Part shown: positions 54,401 to 62,432 of the stretch, in pieces
Layout of the letters: each line of letters opens with the position of its first letter
Numbering within the stretch: the stretch's first letter is position 1
Assembly (NCBI GenBank): GCA_026414305.1
Contig: JAOAJH010000003.1
Coordinates: 1 to 64,000, forward strand
Reading direction: 5' to 3'
Source: Candidatus Aenigmatarchaeota archaeon
Lineage (GTDB): Archaea > Aenigmatarchaeota > Aenigmatarchaeia > CG10238-14
DNA: 64,000 nt
Translations under genes and position numbers: made by a program
The notes under the pieces: generated by a model
Seen by the model: the letters and a program-made list of their open reading frames with translations, nothing else
Database searches by the model: none
Told to the model about the DNA's origin: nothing

Positions 54401-55480
54401 TGTATTTTGTGTACCATTCCAAATTATTATTGTCTGTCCAGCAGTTATCTGTGTGTTGTAAATTATGTTTTTCACTTCAACATAAGCACTTTTTATTTGT
54501 GGGTTTTTTTCTGGGATGTAAATTGTAAATGTTCCATTCAAATCTGTGTTTGCTGAACGCTGAGTCATATCCTGATAAATGTAATATTCCAATGTTTTCT
54601 GCTCTCGAGATGAATGTTTTAACTGTAAAACATCCGAAATCTGATTATCAGACGTCAAGCTTATTTCATAAGGGGATTCGCTAACATCCCAAGTTAACCC
54701 ATCATTAAAATTCAAGTAAGAGTTTATCAAGACCTGATTAACAGTTGAAGCATTACCAGTTATGTTTTTTGTTTGAGTCTGATTAAACTGCAAAACAGGG
54801 TCACCTCCTCCACCACCAGAAAAATGATCAAGATAAATCACTGTTGATGAATTTTCTATTTTAAAGCAAGGCTCTATACCACATTTGTCAATGAAGTAGC
54901 AAAAAGGGTTATCCATATCGCCTTCGCAGTAAAAAACTTTGTTATAGACGCTTGGTAAATGAATTTTTCCCTTAAAATTTGAAAAATCAGATGCCTCAAC
55001 CCATACCATGTCTCTCACTTGTAGCCTGTTCTCAGATGCAAATCTATAGACATTGAAGCTGTCAAAAACTTCTATGTTTTCGTCGCCTGAAACTTCATCA
55101 GTTTCTATCTCAACTTTTTTGTTTGATTTTTTTACGGAGATCTTGTACTTTTCCCCATCAAAAGTAGCGTCAATTCCCCTAATTTTGAATTTTTCTATAT
55201 GCTCATCTTTGTAAAAATCTTCTATTTCTAAACTTTCATTTCCATTTATCAAATACCATTTGTATTTTGCATTGCCTTTCAGTTCATCCAAATAAACACG
55301 GTAGCCGTTTCCATACTTTTCAGAAGTATAATTCTGCCCATGAATTTCAAGAATAGCACCTTTTGCGTTTTCAGCGTAAATAATGAACTCTTTGTCATTT
55401 ACAGATGTCCTTATGAACGTGATTGAATAAACAACTGGTATCAACAATAAAATTAATATCAAAAGCCTGTTTAAAACCAT
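45458..55480 (-). CDS. Giant secreted surface protein, 3340 residues, with beta-propeller and Ig-like modules
   Basis: Signal peptide (residues 1-19) and no obvious C-terminal membrane anchor. Residues about 20-215 form a unique N-terminal region ending in a Gly-rich linker (SGGGGGD near 220). Residues about 230-1000 hold repeated beta-sandwich units with TYEYDS.SPRQIKTVKFF-like joints. Two super-modules of about 397 residues each (starting near 1130 and 1530) contain a lectin-like segment with FRIKRSGNNFEFY. Ig-like/cadherin-like repeats follow. Residues about 2519-2895 contain eight repeats with ..SSPAI.D.DGDG motifs, a PQQ/FG-GAP-type beta-propeller, then more Ig-like units. N-x-S/T sequons are abundant throughout. 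Predicted to be an S-layer-associated or adhesive surface structure; family unknown. Confidence 0.9.
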   Translation of the reverse strand: MVLNRLLILILLLIPVVYSITFIRTSVNDKEFIIYAENAKGAILEIHGQNYTSEKYGNGYRVYLDELKGNAKYKWYLINGNESLEIEDFYKDEHIEKFKIRGIDATFDGEKYKISVKKSNKKVEIETDEVSGDENIEVFDSFNVYRFASENRLQVRDMVWVEASDFSNFKGKIHLPSVYNKVFYCEGDMDNPFCYFIDKCGIEPCFKIENSSTVIYLDHFSGGGGGDPVLQFNQTQTKNITGNASTVNQVLINSYLNFNDGLTWDVSESPYEISLTSDNQISDVLQLKHSSREQKTLEYYIYQDMTQRSANTDLNGTFTIYIPEKNPQIKSAYVEVKNIIYNTQITAGQTIIIWNGTQNTTLLTTSAGFAATGEQMVYVITANATPALAFINSPGQYTFNLFTRLNAIRQGESAKLVLTYEYDSDSPRQIKTVKFFVGQLTSPLAVGSSTNFQIPPLNLPERNIQIRDSFFETYIHLQPLGTVDENININLDGNNAISGTPIDNAGTTTIDYFFLYKNIFDTNTAHTLNFQPTAGYAIDTVGTELTLTYEYDANSPSQLKTIKYLIGQDPSIYTASNTITFSRMINIPNSTGIISAYNKARFSIAYASGAGTAAYTTTIGVNSSVQGQSTPQTSYTLGLRDEQVSTSTILYNATGLYSLTDGSTVLCTLFSQAINTSFYTSARGCELTLTYIYSSPSRIKTVSYFADETFKSALNLSALLNFSFSMPEENPYVRQAYIDVKGYTGYVTAANILLNSSINRPGRVVQSCYFRNTGENRYDTCWDDVTDNVTSSGSYQIIAGSGTATAVTRWYNALAHFTYNYTGISERNTSWYQYSFSGDDYSSIKSISAILTVSYYNPTASNSSFNSNNRPDIEVSFWNGTHFVGNYYCNLHGLSSNLPVSNAYNCTVNANDPSILNAWLLSSNRLIRLRGVWLDTAEFYSDEINISAVYTQINRTFYKLEIEHNSSISFPGSLISVNASINFSSTTNGVYNMSIFNFAENKWDSSFCQNVSALQNNFYLISCNVTLNPNNYISSGIARVKIESTSDDIYSTIREDYVQFYTNSMETLPPQIFLYDPINNARLRNQDISFNFTVIDDFTQQMTCSLYLDGSNESSMQVENNTFASIDLYNIPFGNHTWFVNCTDGEMYNSSEQRHFNLGTPPFAKIEHPIFESFDEHYTVPIIANITDPDGIKTSYVRVLTPNHSLIYEDFINTQPSDDFSSSYYWKKEGDNFDSRICVFNINQEYSGKAFTGISGSGQPNTEMTAFLCSAVSKSIVYGDFDINISFEIMQELGKDYAINFQIMDIPSSSYASKLAFISLSNWTGYNKGYEVYVNDGLTEGYLTFRESNDTSGKFRIKRSGNNFEFYTWNQTAWLLETSSTLDFPETLYIAFESETSYPSWGLVNATWDDFNVNAKNFSVAFFNSTEINGEYQVNVIAIDNFDAVNDSETTNFTIQFSNDRPSVPFLLRPSPNEIVSGIYKITWSDVFDYENDKMRYNITLLNPDYTVNQTIVEDYGNSTTNFYFWNTLSIPEGNYSIRITVYENETAERYSNSFTLLGYFILNKPPSVIINSPKNQTYCGQCAPISINATDINGIDKAIAEITLPNGTIENLNLDYAISNDSFDNGMNWFLEETIDGQQNCTSYFDGKAFLSIQGNGTLLKDTTCTLISKRGIDSDFDISIDFNVTNYSDIDSAVNFVILPRNSSSESPIYMFISLSEWSGLGRNYEIYVNNGTFSDYLETKPANDTSGKFRIKRSGNNFEFYIWNQSQWQLEASGNFVFPRIVFIGLEAESAYPKWGSINVTFDNFTVQTNNFLFALYHAELQGLHNITFFVNDTLGAVNNTEKTNFTSFYLNMPPTQPFILEPYPGMIVGNTITIVWSDVYDFNNDTLRYNITLLNLDQTVNATITTEYGDASTNYYIWSTHSISDGNYLLRIDVYENQTQQRLKNNYTMSSYFVIDNTKPLVFFVHPTPQNNTIINKTFIEVNVTAIDANMNYIDIFVFNQSNHLIYDDEMYNSTAFFNVTDLNEQNYSFYSIAYDLSVNSNSTGYSNVEIDFTQPFISINNPTNKTYNYNLLLLNITTQDKNLNKTFYKWNSSGYIEYQGEVYINFNEGTNFIEVLSYDKAGNSNKTNLTFTVDTLPPYITFHAPTPLNNSMINKNWVYVNLSADATDVLIEWMGLNESMSFNGFWFINKSSLLDGLYSYRIFAKDQNENWNYTGLYYVRIDTKSPQWSNNISSPLSAIQYNQRSYTFNITWQDENQVSYVSIENNFTGTLQNDSVIANGNEYYYVTNNLKPANYVFRFYANDSADNWNKTDQWVYIVERNSTQIRLYINNSESDITLPLQSFVNITAYIDMNGLIKVHSNLTGWQTQEGIGVVENITQLIVKGKYNVTAEFLGNENYTYSSKTLFLTAEDFSSPYYTFSIQNNSWIGVGHSILLAANWSDNYDLDYAWLETNETGVWKTQSYVDINLTSGQTWSNFSWSNSSIPAGTVIAWRIHANDTTGNENYTDTMMFAVNASEIWKFLTNGFIYSSPAIGDVDGDGNIDVVFTSYDRKLYALIGYNGTKLFEFLTNNSIASSPSLLTTQESYMKIITASYDGNVYAVNGSSGSRMWNFTTGGLIFSSPAIYDINNDNIPEIIIGSYDRNIYVLNSTNGEKIWNYTTGNRIISSPSVVSYNGDVIISVGSHDGKLYALNSTGDLLWQFSMQDKIESSPAIDDLDGDGNYEIAVGSYDNKTYLVNATNGQLIWSYTTGNWITSSPVIANIAGQKKVIIASHDSKVYSLNSDGTLNWTFAISTGGRIQSSPSIIDLNFDGVNDVLVGCSDSRIYALNGLNGNVIWSYKVNAYIFSSPAIADINSDGTNDFVFGSLDRYQYSLDPPAWSVFGGNERRTRIFDNAEPELVYFEIDNQSNTVSTLWKERFSNLDYAIISENSTGYSSNHFVKLKGTHDWVNFTFYSKGVYFDIKVFDEYNNSNFIQGFIEGETDKKPPQWHGNQSTQFTYRKGAEYNFVLNWTDESGVEIILFENNFTGVLINQTDASLKDLPAGVYKWKSYAKDYLNNWNSTEEYYLIISKADVNMNFTVENVTYPDKVNVFCNGDHLYRNNTLIPLVDNSSLPAGVWNYTCIKNDDQNYTYIPSTLFVFVFKATPKMELNAKYDEYCPSNVKINAYEANKGDIDVIYKLSNSTHEFYGSNITLSFKSLSVNHTFNYSSSGGMNWTAGQKSINFVIKDNKPPENVYTRVKFVNQTFVIESLWNDRCSPITRSIVTENSLGFFRNHTIYGNDIKYAFEKDDLKDLRGCKIIAGLICVKLINYKITAFDSFDNFNSDSGYIFYYFYLR
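50179..51438 (-). repeat. Recent internal duplication within the giant surface gene
   Basis: Segments 50179-50247 and 51370-51438 match at 68 of 70 positions and are 1191 bases (397 codons) apart. The flanking modules are also related at protein level (FRIKRSGNNFEFY, TWSDV.D..ND..RYNITLLN). The near identity of DNA suggests a recent duplication or gene conversion of this module. Confidence 0.8.
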
Positions 55481-55582
55481 AGAAAATACCTTTTAATTTA
55501 TTGTAAATAAAAATATTTATCTTATCTATCTAAAATCTATGCTTTATTCAAAATAAAAAGTTTAATTGAAATATAATAATAG

Positions 55583-57883
55583 ATGTCCAGATTTGTTAAA
55601 TGCTTCATTTTGATCTTATTGAGTTTGAATACTGTAAAAGCATTTTCGCCTTATCTTTGTAGCGATTCTGACGGGGATTGTAATATAGCTCTAGTGAATC
55701 AAACTGATGGAAATTTTGAGATAGTTGATTTGCTTACATACCCGTTCGGTTTTATTCAAGCTAATTTTAATATAAGTTTGCAAAATCAAGAGGAAATAGA
55801 TGATGGCATTATATCCGTAACATGGTATAGTGACGTTGGTTTTGGTGCTAATAACATCAAAATAGATTATTGGAACGGAAGCAGTTGGATAAACTGTATA
55901 TCTGGTTTGACAGAATCGGCAACTATAAGGCAAGATGAATGTAATATAACAGGACTTACCAAACAACAGATAACAAATATTGCTGCAAGAATAAGAGGTG
56001 AAGATAACGATGGCATGCCTAATGCGTTTATGTACATTGATAGTATTTTGCTTAAGCTAAACTATTCTTCGCCACCATTATGGAGAAATCAATTTTCTAG
56101 CAGCGAACGTATATTTTCTGATCAAAGTGTTAATTTGAGTGTGGAATTATTCGATGACATAGGGCTGTCTCATGCATGGTTGGAAACCAATCAAAGCGGG
56201 CAATTGGAAAACTATAGCATCATTAGCATGAATGGAATTGGAAATACATGGACACAAATAAACTTCACATGGCAAAATTTGACATCTGGTTTTGTATCAT
56301 GGCGTATACATTTCAATGATACTACAGGCAAACAAAATTCAACAGATTTTATGTATTTTTTTGTGCAGTTTAGAAGATTGCCGATTTATTGTGCTGATTC
56401 TGATGGCGATTGTGACTTGCAAAGAATAAACAAAAGCGATGATTTGTTTGAAGCAGTTGACCTGCTTACATTTCCTTTTGGCTGGATTGAAGCAAGCGAC
56501 TGGAATTATGATGTACAAAGTGATAAAGAAATTAAAAATGCTTTCGCTGTAATAGATTGGTATAGTGATGTTGGCTTTGGTGCTACCAACATCAAAATAG
56601 ACTATTGGAACGGAAGCAGCTGGATAGAATGTCAGAATCCACCTGTATCTTCAATATTAATAAAGAGCTACTGTAACATATCATTTCTTGATGTCTACAA
56701 GTTCAACAATATAAAAATTAGGATGAGGGGTGAAGACAATGACGGAATGCCTAACGCTTTCATGTACATAGATCAAATTTACATAGAAGCAAACTTTACA
56801 GATGATTCAACTCCCCCTTTATATTATCTAAATCAAACAAATTCTACAATTGCAGGCAGAGCTGTTTTGTTTTCAGTTTTTTGGCAGGACAACATAAACC
56901 TAACAAGTGGCAAGTGGCAAGGTTGGATAGACAATTGTACCGGCTATTTTGTGAATGTTACGCCTATTAATAATTTTGAATATTCACCAGCATGGTCAAA
57001 CTTTTCTACTGTTGTAAATGAAACAAAAGGATGTACCATAAGATGGTTTGTGAATGCTAGCGATAAAATGGGAAACTGGAATAATACAGCCGTATTCGAA
57101 CCTTTCGAATTCAATACAACATCATCTGCATATCTTGAAGTTAGACTTGTAAAACCGCCTGGAAACTTTAACATAGCTCAAAACAAGACATTTTTTGTAA
57201 ATGCAACTGTTTTCTGCAGAGAAGATGATTGTGGTGTTGTAAATGCTACAATAAGGTACAATTCATCATCAATTTATCCTGACACACCAATTAGTGAAGT
57301 ATACGGAGATGTTCCTTTGTTCATAAATGAGTCTATACCTTTTTCAACCAAGGAGTGTCCATATCTTTCAAAAGATCAATTTTGTAACATAACGTGGATT
57401 GTAAATGCTTCAGGTGACCTGCAAACAAGTTGGAGTATTGGTGTGTTATTCATGTCCGAGTCTTTAGAGAATCACACAAAAAATATTAGTTTGTCAATAT
57501 ATGACTGTGCAATAGACATAACATTAAGTTGGAATGAAATAGAGTTTGGTGAGATTTTGCCAAATACATTTGGGAATGAGGCTTTGGGAAATTCAGAATC
57601 TGCCTACAACATAACTTTGTCCAGCGGAAGCTGCGACAGCAACATATGGATAAAAGGAACCGACATAATCGGTGCTGGTATTATCAAAGTAGGCAATTTA
57701 ACATGGGGATTGGAAAGAAATTACACAAATTCATCAAGGATGGATAATGTTTTCAAGCTTGTGAAGGAGAATGCAAAACAGAATGATGTAATAACGACAT
57801 TTTATTGGATTGACGCTCCGATTATTTATGCCGGAAAGTATTCAGGTAATGTAACCATATTAGCAAACGAAACAGGTGTTTGA
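55583..57883 (+). CDS. Secreted surface protein with two copies of a DSDGDC...RGEDNDG domain
   Basis: Signal peptide (residues 1-20). Two tandem domains, about residues 24-160 and 268-405, share CSDSDGDC/CADSDGDC, TWYSDVGFGA.NIKIDYWNGS and IRGEDNDGMPNAFMYID. Ig-like repeats and a Cys-containing C-terminal part follow, with many glycosylation sequons. DSDGDC and DNDG suggest calcium binding. It is divergent from the giant surface gene across about 100 AT-rich bases and appears to form an operon with the next two genes. A surface role is inferred. Confidence 0.85.
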   Translation: MSRFVKCFILILLSLNTVKAFSPYLCSDSDGDCNIALVNQTDGNFEIVDLLTYPFGFIQANFNISLQNQEEIDDGIISVTWYSDVGFGANNIKIDYWNGSSWINCISGLTESATIRQDECNITGLTKQQITNIAARIRGEDNDGMPNAFMYIDSILLKLNYSSPPLWRNQFSSSERIFSDQSVNLSVELFDDIGLSHAWLETNQSGQLENYSIISMNGIGNTWTQINFTWQNLTSGFVSWRIHFNDTTGKQNSTDFMYFFVQFRRLPIYCADSDGDCDLQRINKSDDLFEAVDLLTFPFGWIEASDWNYDVQSDKEIKNAFAVIDWYSDVGFGATNIKIDYWNGSSWIECQNPPVSSILIKSYCNISFLDVYKFNNIKIRMRGEDNDGMPNAFMYIDQIYIEANFTDDSTPPLYYLNQTNSTIAGRAVLFSVFWQDNINLTSGKWQGWIDNCTGYFVNVTPINNFEYSPAWSNFSTVVNETKGCTIRWFVNASDKMGNWNNTAVFEPFEFNTTSSAYLEVRLVKPPGNFNIAQNKTFFVNATVFCREDDCGVVNATIRYNSSSIYPDTPISEVYGDVPLFINESIPFSTKECPYLSKDQFCNITWIVNASGDLQTSWSIGVLFMSESLENHTKNISLSIYDCAIDITLSWNEIEFGEILPNTFGNEALGNSESAYNITLSSGSCDSNIWIKGTDIIGAGIIKVGNLTWGLERNYTNSSRMDNVFKLVKENAKQNDVITTFYWIDAPIIYAGKYSGNVTILANETGV

Positions 57884-57884
57884 A

Positions 57885-58424
57885 TTGAAAAAATTTTTGA
57901 TTGCAATTTTTATTGCATTGTCAAACGTAAATGCACTTGGTGTTCTTGATAACAATAATTATATTAGTATTGAACCAGGCGGCTCGGAAATATACAGCAT
58001 ACTTATATGGGACAAAGAAAACACTAGAATTCGTGTTGAAACAGTTGAAAAGCCTGATTTTTTTTATGTAATTATAAAACAAAACGATTTTTATCTTAAT
58101 TCCAGCTCAGAAAACTATGTATTTGTGGAAAATGATTATTTGCCGACAACAAGACTCGATATTTTGATAAGAGCAGATGAAAAAGCAGCTCCAGGTAATT
58201 ATTTATTAAAATTCAAGTTGACATCTGAAAGTGAAAGTAAGGGACTGTCTGTTTTTCAGGAAAGAATATTTTCAGCAAAAGTAAGCGTTAGTGGCAGCAA
58301 TGAGATTATTACAAGGCCAACACAAACTGAAAAAAATGATTCAATAAAATTGGATGAAAACGTTGCGAAAGTTTTAATAATACTGATAGCTGTCATAATT
58401 GCTGCAATAGTCGTGCTTAAATAA
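57885..58424 (+). CDS. Membrane-anchored surface protein, 179 residues
   Basis: A signal peptide (about residues 3-18) leads to an extracellular beta-domain of about 115 residues, then a membrane segment (VLIILIAVIIAAIVVLK) at the very C-terminus. The middle resembles a beta-sandwich carrier domain. No family is recognised. TTG 57885 begins right after the preceding stop; a GTG at 57876 is an alternative. It probably anchors or assembles with the preceding secreted protein. Confidence 0.68.
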   Translation: MKKFLIAIFIALSNVNALGVLDNNNYISIEPGGSEIYSILIWDKENTRIRVETVEKPDFFYVIIKQNDFYLNSSSENYVFVENDYLPTTRLDILIRADEKAAPGNYLLKFKLTSESESKGLSVFQERIFSAKVSVSGSNEIITRPTQTEKNDSIKLDENVAKVLIILIAVIIAAIVVLK

Positions 58425-58457
58425 AAGTTAAAATCTCATTTTTGTAATAAATGTTTA

Positions 58458-59690
58458 ATGGAAAAGAAAACAATTTTTTTGATAGCATTGATATTATTAA
58501 CCATAATCGTCAAAATTTTTTATAGCAAAATAACGGGTTTTTTTACAGATGTTGTTGACATATTTTTGAGCAACGCCGAGTATGATGATGTTTGTGTTTA
58601 TGTCCTAAAATCACCCGAACAGATAGTTATGCAGAGGGGCCAAATAAACATGACTATGGAGATTGTAAATTGCGGTAGCACGACTATAGACATATGGCAA
58701 GAAGTTGGTATTTTGAACGAAGATGGTTTTTACATGGCAAAGTTCAACCATACAAAATACAGTCAGGTCAAACCAGGTCAAAGAAACGTTTTTCTGTTTT
58801 CATGGATAATGAATAACCCTGGTGTAAACTACATAATAACAAAAACATATTATGCAGACAAGTATTATCAACATAATTTCAGCGTGCTTGTTACAAGAGC
58901 GCCAGAAAAGCCTATTGAATCCTATCCGGTAAGCCAGCTTTCAGGTATATCTCCATTCAGCCCTGGATATAAAATGGTTGTAGAATTTCAAAAAAATATA
59001 AACATAACACAGGATGAAGAGTACATTCTACCAATAAAAATAAGCAACTTTGGTGATTCTGATCTAAATAACATTTATGTTGTCTTGTCTTCAAGAGACT
59101 TGGAAACAAGAGTTATTTACCCTGGAAATTTAGATTTTCTAAAGCCAGGGGAATCCACAATTTTCATTGGATTGATTAAAGCCCCTGTATGGCTTCCTGA
59201 AGGAAATTATAAAGTAAACATTGATGTTGTTTCAAGCAATACAAAGTTCAATGATACTTTGAATGTAAAGGTGAATGTTTTGAATTTAAAAGAAAAGGCT
59301 AAAGAGCTCATAAGCTATTATTCAAACCTTATTGATCAGCTTGAGAATGAAATCAATCTAATTGAAAAAGAGAAAAATGTCACGATAGCAAGGGAATATC
59401 TAAATGAAGCGAAAAAAGCGCTTGAGGATGCAAAGGACTACTACAAGCTAGGCTGGTTTAAAGATTCTATTGATCAAATGAATGTTGTCAAAGACAAAAT
59501 CGAAAAAACTATAATAGCTATTTCAAAGGCAGAGAAATATCCAAAAATAATTGAAATGCCTGCAATAGGATACAACTATCTAATTATATTCTTGTTAACT
59601 ACATGCATATCGCTCATATTGTTTATAATATACAGAAAAAGAAAGAAGGAAAGAGAACTTATGCCGATAAAAAGATGGTCGTTTATTTAG
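58458..59690 (+). CDS. Bitopic membrane protein with Ig-like domains and a coiled coil
   Basis: Membrane segments lie near both ends (about residues 4-22 and 373-391). The outer part has two beta-sandwich (NEW3/CARDB-like) domains with the motif GLIKAPVWLPEGNYKVNIDV, then a coiled coil (about 283-355). A basic cytoplasmic tail (RKRKKERELMPIKRWSF) ends the protein. It could link the surface structure to the cell interior. Convergent with the coiled-coil operon, overlapping by eight bases. Confidence 0.68.
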   Translation: MEKKTIFLIALILLTIIVKIFYSKITGFFTDVVDIFLSNAEYDDVCVYVLKSPEQIVMQRGQINMTMEIVNCGSTTIDIWQEVGILNEDGFYMAKFNHTKYSQVKPGQRNVFLFSWIMNNPGVNYIITKTYYADKYYQHNFSVLVTRAPEKPIESYPVSQLSGISPFSPGYKMVVEFQKNINITQDEEYILPIKISNFGDSDLNNIYVVLSSRDLETRVIYPGNLDFLKPGESTIFIGLIKAPVWLPEGNYKVNIDVVSSNTKFNDTLNVKVNVLNLKEKAKELISYYSNLIDQLENEINLIEKEKNVTIAREYLNEAKKALEDAKDYYKLGWFKDSIDQMNVVKDKIEKTIIAISKAEKYPKIIEMPAIGYNYLIIFLLTTCISLILFIIYRKRKKERELMPIKRWSFI

Positions 59691-60501
59691 GTTTTCTTAT
59701 TTCTTTGATTTCATCTTCAAGCATATACAAAAGATCTTCTATTTCCTTAAGCTTTAGGTTTATGTTCTCCTTTACATCGTATATTTTGTCGTTTATCACT
59801 TGCTTTTCTTTTCTTACCATATCTATCCTTTTTTCATTAGCCAAAAGCGTGTTTTCAAATTTCTCAAGCCTTGATTCTATGTTTTTTATTCGTTTGTGAA
59901 AACTTTCAAGAATTTGCGAAAATGAATGAATTTTTCTTGCATCCTTTTTCAATTCATTTGATATTTCCATAGAATCCTCATATCTTTGCTTGAATTTTTC
60001 AAATCTTTTTTCATACTCTATATTGGCTGAATTAATGTGAAGAACAACATAATTCTTAAAGTCCCTCATCGAATCATTGATTTCCTTTAATGTTTTTTCT
60101 TGCCTTTCTTGCCTTTCTTCTATCTTTCTCAACCTTTCTTTGATTGAAGATATTTCATTATGAAGATTTTCGTTTATTTTATTCTGCCTTTCAAATCTTG
60201 AGTATAATTCTCTTTTTTCTTGATCAAGTTGCTTGTCAAATTTTTCAATCAAGTCTATTTTTTTGCTGGCTGTTTTATAGAACTCTTCAACAAATTCGGC
60301 CATTTCATCAATCTTCTTTTGTAATTTTTCATGCTCGGTCTTGTCATTTTTTACTAGATCCTCCGCCTTTTTAGCTTCATTTATAGCGGTTTGAATGGAT
60401 GAAGCATAATTGTTTACCAAATCCTGATATTTTTGAATCCACTCATCTCTTTCTTTTTTGATTTTGTTTATACCCTTGACTGTTTTGTTTACAAGGTTCA
60501 T
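59683..60501 (-). CDS. Coiled-coil protein C, 272 residues
   Basis: Nearly the whole chain is predicted heptad repeat rich in Glu, Lys and Leu, with no membrane segment. A short Met-rich start is followed by INKIKKERDEWIQKYQDLVN. The start ATG overlaps the previous gene's stop by ATGA. Last gene in a three-gene coiled-coil run. No family is recognised; intermediate-filament-like or SMC-like roles are possible but unproved. Confidence 0.7.
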   Translation of the reverse strand: MNLVNKTVKGINKIKKERDEWIQKYQDLVNNYASSIQTAINEAKKAEDLVKNDKTEHEKLQKKIDEMAEFVEEFYKTASKKIDLIEKFDKQLDQEKRELYSRFERQNKINENLHNEISSIKERLRKIEERQERQEKTLKEINDSMRDFKNYVVLHINSANIEYEKRFEKFKQRYEDSMEISNELKKDARKIHSFSQILESFHKRIKNIESRLEKFENTLLANEKRIDMVRKEKQVINDKIYDVKENINLKLKEIEDLLYMLEDEIKEIRKPK

Positions 60502-62432
60502 TCAAAATCAACTTCCTGTGCAATTCTGCCTAATTGAAGTTTGTACCTCTCCTTCCAAACTTCAACCTGTTTAGAAAGCTCTAATATTGTTTTTTCCATC
60601 TTGTCAATTCTTTTTTCCATGTCCTTTATATCCTTGTCTGCTATGATTATTTTGTTGTCATGTGATTTTTGTTTGGTTTCAATGTCTCTTACGATCTTAT
60701 TTACATCTGCGACTATCTCCTTTCTGAAAGAGTTTTTCATTTCATTGAACTTATTTATGTAAGACGAGAGAACATCTATCTTAGCCTCTATTGATGCTTT
60801 TTTCTCGTATAGCTCTTTAAGCAAATTATTGAGTTTTTCAACCCTGTGATCCTCTCTTGATTTTTTGTCCCTGTTAAACTCTTCTATTTTCTTGTTCAAA
60901 TCTTTGATATTTTTATCCATATATTCAAAAGATTTTTTCTGCTCATTATTAACATAAGAAAACAGATCCTTTTGATTTGTTGAAATTGATTTTTCCAGCA
61001 TGTTTATGTGGTCTATTAGTTTTTTATTTCTATCTTCCATGTTGTTCTTGAAAACATCGTTATCATCTATGAGTCTCCTGAAGCTTAAATTCAAATCTTC
61101 TAATCTTTCCTGAAGCATCAATCTTTTGTCAACCTCGTCTTTAACCGAATTATCCAAAGACAGGGTAAAGTCTCTTATATAGTTCATGTCTTTTTTCAAT
61201 GTGTCATAAAAATTGTTTGAGTTTTTGGCCAAAAGGTTAAAGCTTACTTCCATCTGCTTAAGTTTTTGATTTATCAGTAAATTTTCATTTACAAGCTCTT
61301 GAGTTGATTTTTCTATTTCTTTTTTTGAAACCCTTCTTGCGTCCTCCAAAACCCTTTTTTCAGAAAGTATTAGCTCATTATTCAATTTTTCATATTCCTT
61401 CTCTATGTCAGAATACTTCTTTTCCAAAATTTTTATTTTGTCCAAATTCAAAGCTATGTCTTTTTTCTCTTTCCATATGTCATTTAAAATTTCTTTTTTA
61501 AGTTCTGAAATTTGAAGCTTTATGCTGCTTTCCAAGTTATTTTTCATTTTTTCCATATGTTCATTTTGGATGTTTTTATTCTGTCTGATTTCATTTTCTA
61601 TATCATCTATACTGTTTTTTAGCTTCTGCAGGTATGATTTTATGTCTTCGATTTCCTTGCTTTCACCTACCAAGACTCTCTTTAGATCATCATCAGATGA
61701 TTTTGCCGCTTTTTCTAAAACCTTAATCTTTTCGTTTATTTTGCTTTCAAGATCGATTATATAATCCTCATATTTTTTCATAATTTGGTTGAAGTTAGAG
61801 TCTGCCTTCAAAAGGGCCTCGAAGCGCGACGCATTCAACTGTTTTAACTTTTCATTCTCTTTGATAATCTCACTTATTTGACTTTTTTGGTCTTTTATTT
61901 CTTTCCTGATTTCATTCAAGTTTTGAGAAATTTTGTCAAAATATTCTCCTGTCTTTTCAGAAACAAAGTTTTGCTGCTTTTTATCTTCCTGTTTTATTAA
62001 TGAGTCTATTTCCTTTCTGAAATCTGAAATAATTTTTTGGTTTTCATGTATTTTTTTCTCGAGCTGTTTTTGAAAATTCAAAATATCACTGATTTTTTTG
62101 TCAGTGTCCTTCAATGCTTCCAAGTCTTTTATTTTTTCTTTGATTTTTTCTGCGTCAATTCTTTTGATTATATCCTCAAATTTTTCATCAACCAAGCTTT
62201 CAACATCATCAAGAATCTGTCTATATTTTTCCAAATCTTTGTTAAGCTGGCTGCTATATTTCTCGCTCTCTTTTTGCTTTAAGCTGATGTCATTGATCTT
62301 TTGAAGCAGAAAGTTGTATTTTTCAATCAAATCAAGTTTTTCCAAGTTAAGTTTTTCTATTGTTTTATTTTGATCATCAATCTTTTTTTTCAATTCAAGC
62401 AATGCACTGCTTAAAATATCAAGATCGTCCAT
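60498..62432 (-). CDS. Coiled-coil protein B, 644 residues
   Basis: An almost uninterrupted coiled coil, rich in Lys, Glu, Asp, Ile and Leu, without Walker motifs or a hinge, so it is not an SMC ATPase. It has no signal or membrane segment. It is placed between proteins A and C with one-base and four-base overlaps, implying balanced production of the three. Likely a structural or scaffold protein. Confidence 0.72.
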   Translation of the reverse strand: MDDLDILSSALLELKKKIDDQNKTIEKLNLEKLDLIEKYNFLLQKINDISLKQKESEKYSSQLNKDLEKYRQILDDVESLVDEKFEDIIKRIDAEKIKEKIKDLEALKDTDKKISDILNFQKQLEKKIHENQKIISDFRKEIDSLIKQEDKKQQNFVSEKTGEYFDKISQNLNEIRKEIKDQKSQISEIIKENEKLKQLNASRFEALLKADSNFNQIMKKYEDYIIDLESKINEKIKVLEKAAKSSDDDLKRVLVGESKEIEDIKSYLQKLKNSIDDIENEIRQNKNIQNEHMEKMKNNLESSIKLQISELKKEILNDIWKEKKDIALNLDKIKILEKKYSDIEKEYEKLNNELILSEKRVLEDARRVSKKEIEKSTQELVNENLLINQKLKQMEVSFNLLAKNSNNFYDTLKKDMNYIRDFTLSLDNSVKDEVDKRLMLQERLEDLNLSFRRLIDDNDVFKNNMEDRNKKLIDHINMLEKSISTNQKDLFSYVNNEQKKSFEYMDKNIKDLNKKIEEFNRDKKSREDHRVEKLNNLLKELYEKKASIEAKIDVLSSYINKFNEMKNSFRKEIVADVNKIVRDIETKQKSHDNKIIIADKDIKDMEKRIDKMEKTILELSKQVEVWKERYKLQLGRIAQEVDFE

